Shown piece by piece: positions 37,851 through 46,423 of a stretch of 64,000 nucleotides of DNA. The stretch comes from Collinsella tanakaei (lineage in GTDB: Bacteria > Actinomycetota > Coriobacteriia > Coriobacteriales > Coriobacteriaceae), in contig NZ_JAUDCO010000006.1 in assembly GCF_030373545.1 (NCBI RefSeq), positions 1 through 64,000 of the forward strand, in the 5' to 3' direction. A program made the position numbers and the translations under genes. Under the pieces are notes generated by a model that made no database searches, had not been told where the DNA came from, and worked only from the letters and a program-made list of their open reading frames with translations. Numbering within the stretch: the stretch's first letter is position 1; each line of letters opens with the position of its first letter.

Positions 37851-38882
37851 CTACGCGTTGCTCTGGACGAAGCCGCCGTCGAACGCGTTGGCCTCAAGGA
37901 CACGGGCGCAGCCGTTGACGACGTTGTCGAGAGCGGTCGGGCTCACGTTGACGGCGACGCCGGTCTCGTCGCGCAGGCGCACGTCGAGACCGCGGAGCAG
38001 CGCTCCGCCGCCGGTCAGAAGGATGCCGTAGTACATGAGGTCGGACGCAAGATCGGGCGGCGTGGCATCGAGCGCTTCCTTGACCGCCTTCGTCATCTCG
38101 TCGAGCGGCTTGTTGAGCGCGCGACGGATCTCCTCGCTCTCGATGCGAACGGTCTTGGGCAGGCCCGAGATGACATCGCGGCCGTTGACCTCGACATCAA
38201 GCTCGTCTTTCAGCGGGACGGCGGAGCCGACCTTGATCTTGATGTCCTCGGCCGTGCGCTCGCCGATGGCGAGGTTGTAGGCATCGCGCACATGCGACAG
38301 GATGGCCTGGTCAAACTCATCGCCGGCGATGCGGATCGACTGCGACACGACGATACCGCCCATGGCGATGACGGCAACCTCGGTCGTACCGCCACCGATG
38401 TCGACGACCATCGAGCCGGTGGGCTCTTCCACGGGCAGGTCGGCACCGATGGCTGCGGCCATGGGCTCCTCGATCAGGTAGGCCTGACGGGCGCCGGCAG
38501 AGATGGTCGCCTCGAAGACCGCGCGCTTCTCGACGCTCGTGACGCCGGAAGGAACGCAGACCACGACGCGCGGGCGCGGGGTCCACGGATAACGCTTGTC
38601 GGAGGCCTTGTCGATGAAGTAGCGAAGCATGGCCTCGGTGACATCGAAGTCAGCGATGACGCCGTCCTTGAGCGGGCGAACGGCGACGATGTTGCCGGGC
38701 GTACGGCCGAGCATGCGCTTGGCGTCGATGCCCACGGCGAGGATGCGCTCGTCGTTCTTGTCGATTGCGACGACGGAGGGCTCACGGATGACGATGCCCT
38801 TGCCGCGGACGGAAACGAGCGTGTTGGCAGTGCCGAGGTCGATGGCGAGATCGCCCCCGTACTGACCGAAGAACATGTCCAT
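37851..38882 (-). CDS. mreB: Actin-like cell-shape protein MreB
   Basis: 343 aa. Actin-fold phosphate loops are IDLGTANTLV near residue 14 and DIGGGTTEVAV in the middle. The C-terminal TGGGALLRGLD completes the nucleotide site. MreB filaments guide RodA/PBP2. The start is uncertain: ATG 38882 or 38876 lacks a close ribosome site. A TTG 12 bases further up has GGAG 5 bases before it and would add four residues. A perfect hairpin lies 80 bases upstream. Confidence 0.94.
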   Translation of the reverse strand: MDMFFGQYGGDLAIDLGTANTLVSVRGKGIVIREPSVVAIDKNDERILAVGIDAKRMLGRTPGNIVAVRPLKDGVIADFDVTEAMLRYFIDKASDKRYPWTPRPRVVVCVPSGVTSVEKRAVFEATISAGARQAYLIEEPMAAAIGADLPVEEPTGSMVVDIGGGTTEVAVIAMGGIVVSQSIRIAGDEFDQAILSHVRDAYNLAIGERTAEDIKIKVGSAVPLKDELDVEVNGRDVISGLPKTVRIESEEIRRALNKPLDEMTKAVKEALDATPPDLASDLMYYGILLTGGGALLRGLDVRLRDETGVAVNVSPTALDNVVNGCARVLEANAFDGGFVQSNA

Positions 38883-38964
38883 CAAAGAAAACAAAACCGC
38901 TCCAAAGGTCTTGTGCCGATACGGTCGAGGTGTCAATCCGTAGCAGTGTACTGCACGAACAGGT

Positions 38965-38990
38965 CGAATCGCACAGTATGGTGCGATTCG
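38965..38990 (-). other. Perfect 10-bp hairpin between the TPR gene and mreB
   Basis: CGAATCGCAC (38965-38974) pairs fully with GTGCGATTCG (38981-38990) around a 6-base loop. No T-tract follows on either strand. It lies 18 bases after the TPR stop and about 80 bases before mreB, so it may be an atypical terminator, an RNA-processing site or an operator controlling mreB. Confidence 0.55.
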
Positions 38991-39008
38991 GCAAAGAATA
39001 CATCGCGC

Positions 39009-40412
39009 TTAGGCGGCCGGCTCGGCCTCGCCCTCGTCAGCAGCGCTCGTGTCCTGCTCGCCGTCGGAAGGCGTCACGGTCTGATCGTCCGTGGCGCTCG
39101 CGTCGGTCTGGGCATCGCTGCCGTCGAGCGGCTCGGAGTCAAGATCGCCGAAATCAGGCGTGAAGGACTCGACAGCCCAGCCGATGTAGTTGGAGCTGCG
39201 GACAAAGTGCACGTCATAGGTGAGCGTACCGCCCTGGGAAAGCTCGACGGTGACCGTCGCATCGCACTCGGTCATGCTCGCATCGAGACCGGAGACCTCA
39301 GGCGAGGCGTCACCGAGGCCCTCGACCGTGCTCACAATGGTGTTCTTGTCGGCATCGGAGAGGCGCGGGGACAGGTACTGGTCGGCGTCGCCGCCCTCAG
39401 CCACAGCGGTAAACAGGCCGCTCAGCGCATCCTGCTGCGACGGGAATCCGAAGCCCCTCGTATAGAGGAAGCCGAGTGCGCCGGCAGCGATCAGCAGCAG
39501 CAGGAAGATGACGAGGAAGACCTTGAGGCCGGTGTGGCGGTGCTTGCGGCGAACCTTGGAACGCCGACGGTCCTCCTGGATCATCTCGGACTCGGTGATG
39601 GTGAAAAAGCCGGTGTCTGAAGGGTCGGGCATGAAGTTACCGGTCTGGCCCATGGGGTCGAGCGGATCGGCAACGGCTGCGGGGACGGACCCGGTCGCAG
39701 CGACCATGGCGTTGGAGGCAGCGAGGGCGTCGCGCGCGGCGGCGAACGCCTGCTCCTGGTCAGCGTCCAGCTGGTAGATGCCGTCGGAGGTGGCACGCGT
39801 GAAGGCGTCCACCGCGTCAGCGGAGCGGCCGGCGCTCTGGTACGCGACGCCAAGCGACGCCTCGATGGCGCGCGGATCGTCGTGCGGGCCGACATAGTCG
39901 AGGGCGGTGAGATACGACTCGACGGCATCGGCGGGACGGCCGAGCTTGACGAAGCACTCGCCCAGGCTCGCGAGCGCAGAGGCGGGCGCAGGATTCGTCC
40001 CGTCGATGGCGGCGGAGCGATAGGCGACGCCGGCCTCGGAAACGTTGCCGAGCTTCAGCTGGGCGTTGGCAAGACCGATATAGGCCTTGTACGGCGTGGC
40101 GTAGGAGGAGTCCTGTGTGGCGGCGGTGAAGGAGTTGACCGCGCCCTCGAGGTCGCCGCTCGCGGTCAGGGCCTTGCCCTGATTGGTGAGCAGGGCACCG
40201 GCCTTGCCATAGGAGGTGTCGGCGAGGGCGTCGGCATACGCCTGGGCGGCGTCGGCGAACAGGCCGAGCTTCATCAGCGAGTTGCCGCGAAGGTGATCGA
40301 CCTCGCCGGCGAGCTCGCCGGGCTCCTTCGCGGCGAGGAACATCTGGGCAGCGGCGGAATAGTCGCCGGAACGGTAGGCCGCGCGGGCGCGATCGAAGTA
40401 CTGTGCGTTCAC
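39009..40412 (-). CDS. TPR-repeat membrane protein with extracytoplasmic domain
   Basis: 467 aa. Residues 1-235 hold about six tetratricopeptide repeats (for example DYSAAAQMFLAAKE and LGRPADAVESYLTAL). A linker with the basic patch DRRRSKVRRKHRH (281-293) leads to one membrane helix (295-318). A 110-residue domain (about 320-425) and an acidic Thr/Ser/Asp tail lie outside. The topology is TPRs in, domain out. The GTG start overlaps the ppiB stop (TAGTG). It is not a known family to me; the position before mreB suggests a scaffold for envelope growth, which is inference. Confidence 0.8.
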   Translation of the reverse strand: MNAQYFDRARAAYRSGDYSAAAQMFLAAKEPGELAGEVDHLRGNSLMKLGLFADAAQAYADALADTSYGKAGALLTNQGKALTASGDLEGAVNSFTAATQDSSYATPYKAYIGLANAQLKLGNVSEAGVAYRSAAIDGTNPAPASALASLGECFVKLGRPADAVESYLTALDYVGPHDDPRAIEASLGVAYQSAGRSADAVDAFTRATSDGIYQLDADQEQAFAAARDALAASNAMVAATGSVPAAVADPLDPMGQTGNFMPDPSDTGFFTITESEMIQEDRRRSKVRRKHRHTGLKVFLVIFLLLLIAAGALGFLYTRGFGFPSQQDALSGLFTAVAEGGDADQYLSPRLSDADKNTIVSTVEGLGDASPEVSGLDASMTECDATVTVELSQGGTLTYDVHFVRSSNYIGWAVESFTPDFGDLDSEPLDGSDAQTDASATDDQTVTPSDGEQDTSAADEGEAEPAA

Positions 40413-40954
40413 TATTGCTCCTTATGGACGATCTCTACGTGCTCGATCGTATCGCCGGCGCGAAGCTCGGAGATGACGTCGAGACCCTCGAGGGTTTGGC
40501 CGAACACCGTATAGCCCGAATCCAGCCCGTGCTGGGGGCCGAGGCAGAAGTAGAACTGAGAGCCGGCGGAATCGGGATCCATGGAGCGCGCCATGGCGAG
40601 CGCGCCGTCCTCATGGCTGTTGTTGGGATTGGTGGCGAACTCACCCTTGATGGCGTAGCCGGGACCGCCGGTGCCGGGACGGCCCTCGGGGCCTGCGACG
40701 CCGCGGGCGACATCCTCGCCGGACATGCAGCGCGTGTTGGGGTCGCCGCCCTGGATGACGAATCCGGGGACGTAGCGATGGAACTTCAACCCGTCGTAGA
40801 ACCCATGGAGGGCAAGTTCGCAGAAATTGGCGACGTGGATGGGAGCGCCTGCCGCGTCGAGCTGAACGCGGATGGTGCCCTTGGACGTCTCGATCACTGC
40901 GACCTCATCGCCCACGGGGGCGTATTCGGGCGTGTAGAGCCTCTTCCCAAACAT
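40412..40954 (-). CDS. Cyclophilin-type peptidyl-prolyl isomerase
   Basis: 180 aa, cytoplasmic (no signal peptide). Cyclophilin core: IHVANFCELALHGFYDGLKFHRYVPGFVIQGGDP with the catalytic Arg in FHR, then SQFYFCLGP and YTVFGQTLEG. A longer loop, MSGEDVARGVAGPEGRPGTGG, precedes the active-site face. It is translationally coupled to the TPR protein; a folding role for envelope proteins is possible but not shown. Confidence 0.93.
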   Translation of the reverse strand: MFGKRLYTPEYAPVGDEVAVIETSKGTIRVQLDAAGAPIHVANFCELALHGFYDGLKFHRYVPGFVIQGGDPNTRCMSGEDVARGVAGPEGRPGTGGPGYAIKGEFATNPNNSHEDGALAMARSMDPDSAGSQFYFCLGPQHGLDSGYTVFGQTLEGLDVISELRAGDTIEHVEIVHKEQ

Positions 40955-40993
40955 CTTGGACCCCTTTGCGCAGAGAAATTGAACATCCTCGCT

Positions 40994-41002
40994 ATTCTAT
41001 CA
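40994..41002 (-). promoter_or_regulatory. Extended -10 promoter for the cyclophilin/TPR unit
   Basis: TGATAGAAT on the minus strand fits an extended -10 (TGn followed by TAGAAT) about 40 bases before the cyclophilin ATG. The -35 region is poor, which extended -10 promoters tolerate. Confidence 0.4.
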
Positions 41003-41060
41003 AGAACAACGGGGGTTCACACGTTTGGCATATGGGAGAACGGCTGCATCGCGCCTCGCG

Positions 41061-42152
41061 CTATCGAGAACGGGGATCCCACTCGTAGAAATGCGCGTCG
41101 AAGTTCTCGAGGTCAGAGGAGCCCGCCTCGCGCATGGGCTGCAAGATGTCATCTTGCGCGGCCAGCGTGGACTCCCCTTCCGGAATCGCCAGCGAGACGT
41201 CCCACGAGGCGCAGATCTGGTCGACCCTGCCCATGAACCATTCGGCGAGCTGACGCACATGCTCGAGATCCTCAAGATAGGCGCAGTCGGGCTCGCAGAC
41301 GATGGCGTCGAGGTCGTCGATGGTCTGCTGCACGGCATCGCGAAGCTCGTAAGCGGACTTTGAACGCTCGGTGCGCTCGGTAAGGTCGGGCTCGAGATAG
41401 TAGCTGTTGAACGAATCGATGACCTCGCCGATCACCTCATCCGAATCGTAGGCGGCAAGCTGGTCGTAGGCCTCGGTGACGCGCACGTAGACCTCGTCAT
41501 CGGTCAGAACGCGCCCCTCATCGTCATCGGAGGGTGCCTCGGTCTCAGCGGCGGGGGCGGACACGGACGCGCTGCCGGTCTCGGCGAGCTGGCGGGAAGG
41601 GAACGCCTCGCGAGCGGCCGACTTGAACGAATCGTAGAAACCGGGCATGACGCCGAGCGGATCATACACGACGAATGACGCGGCGCCGGCAAGCACGGCG
41701 ATCGCGACGAGAACGCCGATCAGGCGAGCATGCGAACGCCGAGCGGGATGATAGGGATCCTCGCCGACGGGCTGCGGCGTCACCCCGGCCGCACGCTGGA
41801 TATCGTCAAGGTTGAGGACGTTGGTGGCGGAAGGGTCGACGGAATCGTCGAGCGTCCTGGCAGCAGACGTCGGTTCGACCTGGGGCGCCTCGGTCTGAAT
41901 GGCGCTTTTGGTGAGACGCGGGAAGCTCGCGGTCCTGCCCGCCGCAAGATCGGAGGATGCCGATTCGACCGAAAGGATGCCGGGGGCGGGACGTCCGCAC
42001 TTGGGACAGGTGCGGTCGTGCGCGGACAGGCGGGCGCCGCAGCCGTCGCAAAAGACGAACTCGCTACTGGAAGCAGAGCCCACATACCCGTGGCAATGCG
42101 GGCAGAAGGTCTCGGTGTCGTCGATGGTCTTTAGGCAATGCGGGCAGATCAC
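41061..42152 (-). CDS. Double zinc-ribbon single-pass membrane protein
   Basis: 363 aa. Two zinc ribbons open the protein: Cys3, Cys6, Cys17, Cys20 and Cys35, Cys38, Cys49, Cys52. A disordered stretch, then one membrane helix (143-163), leads to an acidic extracytoplasmic region (about 200-363) that is helical and has a C-x-x-x-C pair (VCEPDCAY). The ribbons should be cytoplasmic. GTG start with GAGGA 4-5 bases upstream. The architecture resembles many actinobacterial and Firmicutes zinc-ribbon sensors, but no function is assigned. Confidence 0.8.
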   Translation of the reverse strand: MICPHCLKTIDDTETFCPHCHGYVGSASSSEFVFCDGCGARLSAHDRTCPKCGRPAPGILSVESASSDLAAGRTASFPRLTKSAIQTEAPQVEPTSAARTLDDSVDPSATNVLNLDDIQRAAGVTPQPVGEDPYHPARRSHARLIGVLVAIAVLAGAASFVVYDPLGVMPGFYDSFKSAAREAFPSRQLAETGSASVSAPAAETEAPSDDDEGRVLTDDEVYVRVTEAYDQLAAYDSDEVIGEVIDSFNSYYLEPDLTERTERSKSAYELRDAVQQTIDDLDAIVCEPDCAYLEDLEHVRQLAEWFMGRVDQICASWDVSLAIPEGESTLAAQDDILQPMREAGSSDLENFDAHFYEWDPRSR

Positions 42153-42252
42153 AGGTTCCTCGCTTCGCAGGACGGGTTCAGAAGGGCGGCCGTAGGTTTA
42201 TCCACGCAAGAATACCACGCCGACGCACGACGCGCCCATGCGGACGAATGCG

Positions 42253-45003
42253 CTATTTGGACGAGCGCTTGCGCCCGCCCATCGAGACCTTGATGCCGGA
42301 CGAGGATTTCACGATGCGCCTGCGGCGCTCGGCGCGCGAACGCTCCCCCTCCTGCTCCACGGCCTTTGCGGCCGAGGTGCGGGCGCGCTCGAGCTGCCGC
42401 TTGCCCGACACGGAGGACGCGAGCGCCTGCAGGGTGCGGCGCGCAGATGAGCCCGTCGACGTGACGCGCCTCGAACCGCGGCCGAGCGACATCTTGACGC
42501 CGCGGCCGAAGCCCGTCGCCGAGCGATTCGAGCGGGCGCCGAGCTTCTCCAAGGGACGGCACAGGCCAAAAAAGCTCACGCAGCCGATGAACGCGACGAC
42601 GAGCGTCGCGATGGCGAGTCGCAGCGATAGCGGCGCGATGGAGAACAGGTCGGAAAAGAACAGCACGCCGCCGCACAGGCCTACGACGACGAAGACGAAG
42701 ACGGCGAGGCGCAAGCGGGTGAAGGGCCAGGAGATGCGCCATATCAGGCAGCATCCGACCGACGCCGTGCAGATGAGACACATCGTCGACAGCGAGAGCT
42801 CGTCCAAACCGAGCGCGCTGACCATCAGCATGCACAGCCCGCACGCGATGACGACCGCGGCGGACGCGGGACAGGCGCGGCGCAAGACGTTTGTCAGGAA
42901 GCGACCCGAGATGCGGGAGCGGTTGGGTTCAAGCGCCAGCACGAAGCTCGGGAACCCGATGCAGAAGAAATTGATGAGGGTCATCGTGATGGGCTGGAAC
43001 GGATAGGGCGGGAAAAAGACGCAGATCGCAGCCAAACCCATGGAGAACAGCGTTTTGGTCAAAAACAGCGCGGCCGAGCGCTGAAGGTTGTTGATGGAGC
43101 GCCTGCCCTCGGCCACGACCTCGGGCATCGAGGCGAAATCGTTGTCGACAAGGACGATCTCGGCAACGTTGCGGGCGGCATCGGAGCCGGCCGCCATCGC
43201 GACCGAGCAGTCGGCCTCCTTGAGCGCAAGCACGTCGTTCACGCCGTCGCCCGTCATGGCAACCGTGTGGCCGCGCCCCTTCAGAGCGACCACGAGCTCG
43301 CGCTTCTGCTGGGGGGTCACGCGCCCGAACACGTGATAGCGGTCGACGGCCGCCTCGATCTTGGCGGGCGTATCGAGCGTCGTCGCATCGACATAGGCGT
43401 CGGCGTGCGGGATGCCGACACTGCGGGCGATCGAGGAGACGGTGCGCGGGTCGTCGCCGGAGATGACGTTCAGCGTCACGTCCTGCTGCTTGAAGTAGCG
43501 GATGGTTTCCGCTGCCGAGGATCGGATCTCGTCGCGGATGGTCACGAATCCGATGGGTATAGCTTCTCCCACCATGTCGCCTGTATCCGTGAACCCATCG
43601 ACGCGGGCGATCACCAGCACGCGGCATGTCTCGGCAAACCCGTTGACGATGGACTCGACACGTGCGAACGTGTCTTCCGACAGGCAGAACTGGGCGGCGC
43701 CCATGATGAACGATCCCTGCGCGAAGGTCGCTCCGCTCCATTTCTTCGTAGACGAGAACGGTACGACCGTGACGGCACGCTCCTCACAGGTCTCGCGAAG
43801 GGCGTAGTACGAAAGCACGGCGCGGCAGGTCTCATTTGCGTCCGCTTCCGTGGCGCGCGCGATGCCCGCCAGCGCGCCGTCCACGACTGAGGCGGCATCG
43901 CGGTCGGCCTGATCGGCTAAGACCACATCGCCGTCGCCGTCGAGCACGTAGACCCCCTCGACCTCCATGCGGCCGGACGTGATGGTGCCGGTCTTATCGA
44001 GGCAGAGGACGTCCACGCGCGCGAGCGTCTCGATGCAGTAGAGCTGCTGGGCGAGCACCTTGCGGCGCGCAAGCCGAAAGGTCGCGATGGCGAGCACCGA
44101 GGAGGTCAGCAGCACCAGGCCCTGCGGGATCATGCCGAGCAGCGCACCGACCGTCGTCAAGATGGCAGCGGCGATATCGCTCCAGGCAGCGGTGTCGGAC
44201 ATGAGCCAATGGATCATGGTGGTCATGGAGTCGGGCGACGTCTGCGCCCACGCCTCGTAGCTCTCGTGCGTGCTCGCGTAGAACAGGGCGATACCGAGCG
44301 GCAGCATGATGATGCTCGCGAAACGCACGATGGCGTTCAGCGCGTTCATGATCTCGGAGTTGACCTTCTTGACGTATTTCGCCTCATTGTTGATGCGCGC
44401 GACGTAGTTGTCGGCGCCGACGTGCTCGACCTGCGCGCAGACGATACCGGAATCGACGAAGCTTCCGCTCATGAGATGCGAGCCGGGCGTCTTGCGAATC
44501 AGGTCGCTCTCGCCGGTCAGCAAGCTCTCGTTGACGTAGGCCTCGCCCTGGACAACGACGGCGTCAGCGGGGATCTGATCGCCGCGCCCGAGGCGAACCA
44601 GATCATCTTGGACGATCTGGTCAAGATCGACCTCGCACTCCTCCCCTTCCCGGATGACCGTCGCGCGCTTGCTCACCAGAAGCGTCAGCTTGTCGACCAT
44701 ACGCTTCGAGCGCAGAGCCTGAAAGATGCCAATGCCGGTATTCAGGATGACGATCAAAAGAAAGGTCAGGTTCTTATAAGAGCCGGTCGCGATGACCAGG
44801 GCCGCAAGGACGATATTGATGAGGTTGAACAGCGTGCAGACGTTTTCGAGCACGAGCTCGCGCACCGATTTGGTCTTCAGGTCGGTGTTGACGTTGACCT
44901 TCCCGGCGTCGATGCGCTGCTGTACCTCGTCAAGCGAAAGGCCGCGCAGCACCCGCGCATCGCGCGCTGGGCTCTCCTCGTTATCAGACCGTTTGTCTGC
45001 CAC
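42253..45003 (-). CDS. P-type cation-transporting ATPase, CtpE/Exp7-like
   Basis: 916 aa. Actuator TGES 163-166, phosphorylation site DKTGT 336-340 and hinge GDGVND (within MTGDGVNDVLALKEADC) are intact, with about ten membrane helices. The order after the membrane loop (LYCIETLARVDVLCLDKTGTITSG region) fits the CtpE/Exp7 group, linked to Ca uptake in Mycobacterium and Streptococcus. The membrane motif reads PQGL (293-296), not PEGL as in typical Ca pumps. The last 99 residues form a very basic cytoplasmic tail. The GTG start at 45003 follows GGGGAG; an in-frame start further up runs toward the tRNA. Confidence 0.88.
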   Translation of the reverse strand: MADKRSDNEESPARDARVLRGLSLDEVQQRIDAGKVNVNTDLKTKSVRELVLENVCTLFNLINIVLAALVIATGSYKNLTFLLIVILNTGIGIFQALRSKRMVDKLTLLVSKRATVIREGEECEVDLDQIVQDDLVRLGRGDQIPADAVVVQGEAYVNESLLTGESDLIRKTPGSHLMSGSFVDSGIVCAQVEHVGADNYVARINNEAKYVKKVNSEIMNALNAIVRFASIIMLPLGIALFYASTHESYEAWAQTSPDSMTTMIHWLMSDTAAWSDIAAAILTTVGALLGMIPQGLVLLTSSVLAIATFRLARRKVLAQQLYCIETLARVDVLCLDKTGTITSGRMEVEGVYVLDGDGDVVLADQADRDAASVVDGALAGIARATEADANETCRAVLSYYALRETCEERAVTVVPFSSTKKWSGATFAQGSFIMGAAQFCLSEDTFARVESIVNGFAETCRVLVIARVDGFTDTGDMVGEAIPIGFVTIRDEIRSSAAETIRYFKQQDVTLNVISGDDPRTVSSIARSVGIPHADAYVDATTLDTPAKIEAAVDRYHVFGRVTPQQKRELVVALKGRGHTVAMTGDGVNDVLALKEADCSVAMAAGSDAARNVAEIVLVDNDFASMPEVVAEGRRSINNLQRSAALFLTKTLFSMGLAAICVFFPPYPFQPITMTLINFFCIGFPSFVLALEPNRSRISGRFLTNVLRRACPASAAVVIACGLCMLMVSALGLDELSLSTMCLICTASVGCCLIWRISWPFTRLRLAVFVFVVVGLCGGVLFFSDLFSIAPLSLRLAIATLVVAFIGCVSFFGLCRPLEKLGARSNRSATGFGRGVKMSLGRGSRRVTSTGSSARRTLQALASSVSGKRQLERARTSAAKAVEQEGERSRAERRRRIVKSSSGIKVSMGGRKRSSK

Positions 45004-45077
45004 GAACTCCCCTTTTCGATACCCATCGATATGAAAAGAGAACCGGCGATGGAATCGCGCGGCTCTCCGATACGCGA

Positions 45078-45098
45078 GCAATGCTGCGCGAGCATTGC
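45078..45098 (-). other. Hairpin downstream of tRNA-Arg
   Basis: GCAATGCT pairs perfectly with AGCATTGC (8 bp) around a 5-base loop, 13 bases after the tRNA CCA. No T-tract follows. It is probably a 3'-end or processing signal for the tRNA transcript, or a weak terminator ahead of the ATPase gene. Confidence 0.45.
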
Positions 45099-45110
45099 GA
45101 TTGTTACAAC

Positions 45111-45187
45111 TGGTGCCCCATGTCGGATTCGAACCAACGGCCTTCTGCTCCGGAGGCAGACGCTCTGATCCCCTGAGCTAATGGGGC
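45111..45187 (-). tRNA. tRNA-Arg (anticodon CCG)
   Basis: A 77-nt cloverleaf on the minus strand with encoded CCA (45111-45113). The acceptor GCCCCAT pairs with ATGGGGC. The anticodon stem TCTGC/GCAGA closes loop CTCCGGA, so the anticodon is CCG and reads CGG. The T loop is TTCGAAT. Confidence 0.93.
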
Positions 45188-45199
45188 ACGACGCAAGCC

Positions 45200-45205
45200 A
45201 TTATA
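45200..45205 (-). promoter_or_regulatory. tRNA-Arg -10 box (TATAAT)
   Basis: A consensus TATAAT on the minus strand, 12 bases before the tRNA 5' end, the right distance for a start just upstream of the mature RNA. The -35 site (TGGCGC at 17 bases) is weak. Confidence 0.6.
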
Positions 45206-45342
45206 GCGATGCGCCGATTTCCGCGCCACCCGGCACACAAAGATTATGCCGCCCGCGCACGACGCGTTCGCGTCGCCGCCGCATGCATCGCCGCTTCGCT
45301 ATATTAAAGTTTCACGCGCGCATCGGCGCGACGCCGCATTGG

Positions 45343-45348
45343 TATACA
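45343..45348 (+). promoter_or_regulatory. Possible aro operon extended -10 box
   Basis: TGGTATACA on the plus strand could act as an extended -10 about 55 bases before aroF. There is no good -35. The 200 bases between tRNA-Arg and aroF also hold a GC-rich inverted repeat (GACGCG-tt-CGCGTC), but no recognisable attenuator or riboswitch. Confidence 0.3.
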
Positions 45349-45403
45349 CTGCTCCATTACTGGAAAACGAATCGCCGTTCGCATACGGCCGGAAGGGACG
45401 TCC

Positions 45404-46423
45404 ATGATCGCAATCCTTCGCAAGACCGCTTCGGATGAGGCTGTCGACCAGCTCGTTCGCTGGATCGAGAACAAAGGCCTGAAGACCGATGTGTCCCGCG
45501 GCGAAAACGAGATCGTCATCGGCTTGGTCGGAGACACCACCGTGATCGATCCGTTTCTTCTCGAATCGATGGATATCGTCGAGCGCGTCCAGCGCGTATC
45601 CGAGCCGTTCAAGAAAGCCAACCGCAAGTTCCACCCCGCAGACACCGTCGTCGACTGCGGCCACGGCGTGCTCATAGGCGGCGGGCATTTCCAAGTCATC
45701 GCCGGCCCCTGCTCGGTCGAGGGCGAAAACCTTGCCCCCATTGCGCGCCGCGTCCACGCCGCCGGCGCCACGATGCTGCGCGGCGGGGCCTACAAGCCGC
45801 GCACGTCGCCCTACGCATACCAGGGCATGGGCGAGCACGGTCTCGATATCCTGCTCGACGTGGCAGGCGAGCTCGACATGCCGGTCGTGACCGAGATCAT
45901 GGACCCGCGCGACGTCGGCCTGTTTTGCGACAAGGGCATCGACGTCATGCAGATCGGCGCCCGCAATGCCCAAAACTTCCCGCTGCTCAAAGAGGTCGGC
46001 AAGACCAACGTGCCCGTGCTGCTCAAGCGCGGCATGTCGGGCACGATCGACGAGCTGCTGATGGCTGCCGAGTACATCATGAGCGAGGGCAACCCCAACG
46101 TCATCCTGTGCGAACGCGGCATCCGCACGTTTGAGACGCGCACGCGCAACACGTTCGACCTCAACGCCGTGCCCGTGCTCCATCATCTGTCGCACCTGCC
46201 CGTCGTCGCCGACCCGAGCCACGCCACCGGCTACACGCGCTACGTGCAGCCCATGGCGCTCGCCGCCTGCGCCGCCGGTGCCGACGGCCTCGAGATCGAG
46301 GTGCACGATTGCCCCGAGCGCGCGTGGTCCGACGGTGCCCAGGCGCTCACGCCCGACCAATTCGACCGCACCATGGAGCGCATTCGCGCCATCCGCTCCG
46401 TGATCGCACCGGCGGATGAGTAG
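45404..46423 (+). CDS. aroF: DAHP synthase, type I-beta with ferredoxin-like N-terminal domain
   Basis: 339 aa. It condenses PEP and erythrose 4-phosphate, the entry step to aromatics. Residues 1-70 are the ferredoxin-like regulatory domain of Thermotoga-type enzymes, which binds Tyr or Phe for feedback control. The barrel has GPCSVE (101-106), GGAYKPRTSPYAYQG (127-141), IGARNAQNF and ADPSHATG. The ATG at 45404 has GGAAGGGA 5 bases upstream. First gene of the aro operon. Confidence 0.96.
   Translation: MIAILRKTASDEAVDQLVRWIENKGLKTDVSRGENEIVIGLVGDTTVIDPFLLESMDIVERVQRVSEPFKKANRKFHPADTVVDCGHGVLIGGGHFQVIAGPCSVEGENLAPIARRVHAAGATMLRGGAYKPRTSPYAYQGMGEHGLDILLDVAGELDMPVVTEIMDPRDVGLFCDKGIDVMQIGARNAQNFPLLKEVGKTNVPVLLKRGMSGTIDELLMAAEYIMSEGNPNVILCERGIRTFETRTRNTFDLNAVPVLHHLSHLPVVADPSHATGYTRYVQPMALAACAAGADGLEIEVHDCPERAWSDGAQALTPDQFDRTMERIRAIRSVIAPADE

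Noticed and set aside
45111-45403. tRNA-Arg as an attachment site for an integrated aro island
   Set aside because: The aro operon lies on the 5' side of the tRNA, no integrase or direct repeat of the tRNA 3' end is seen, and the operon's codon use looks like its neighbours by eye.
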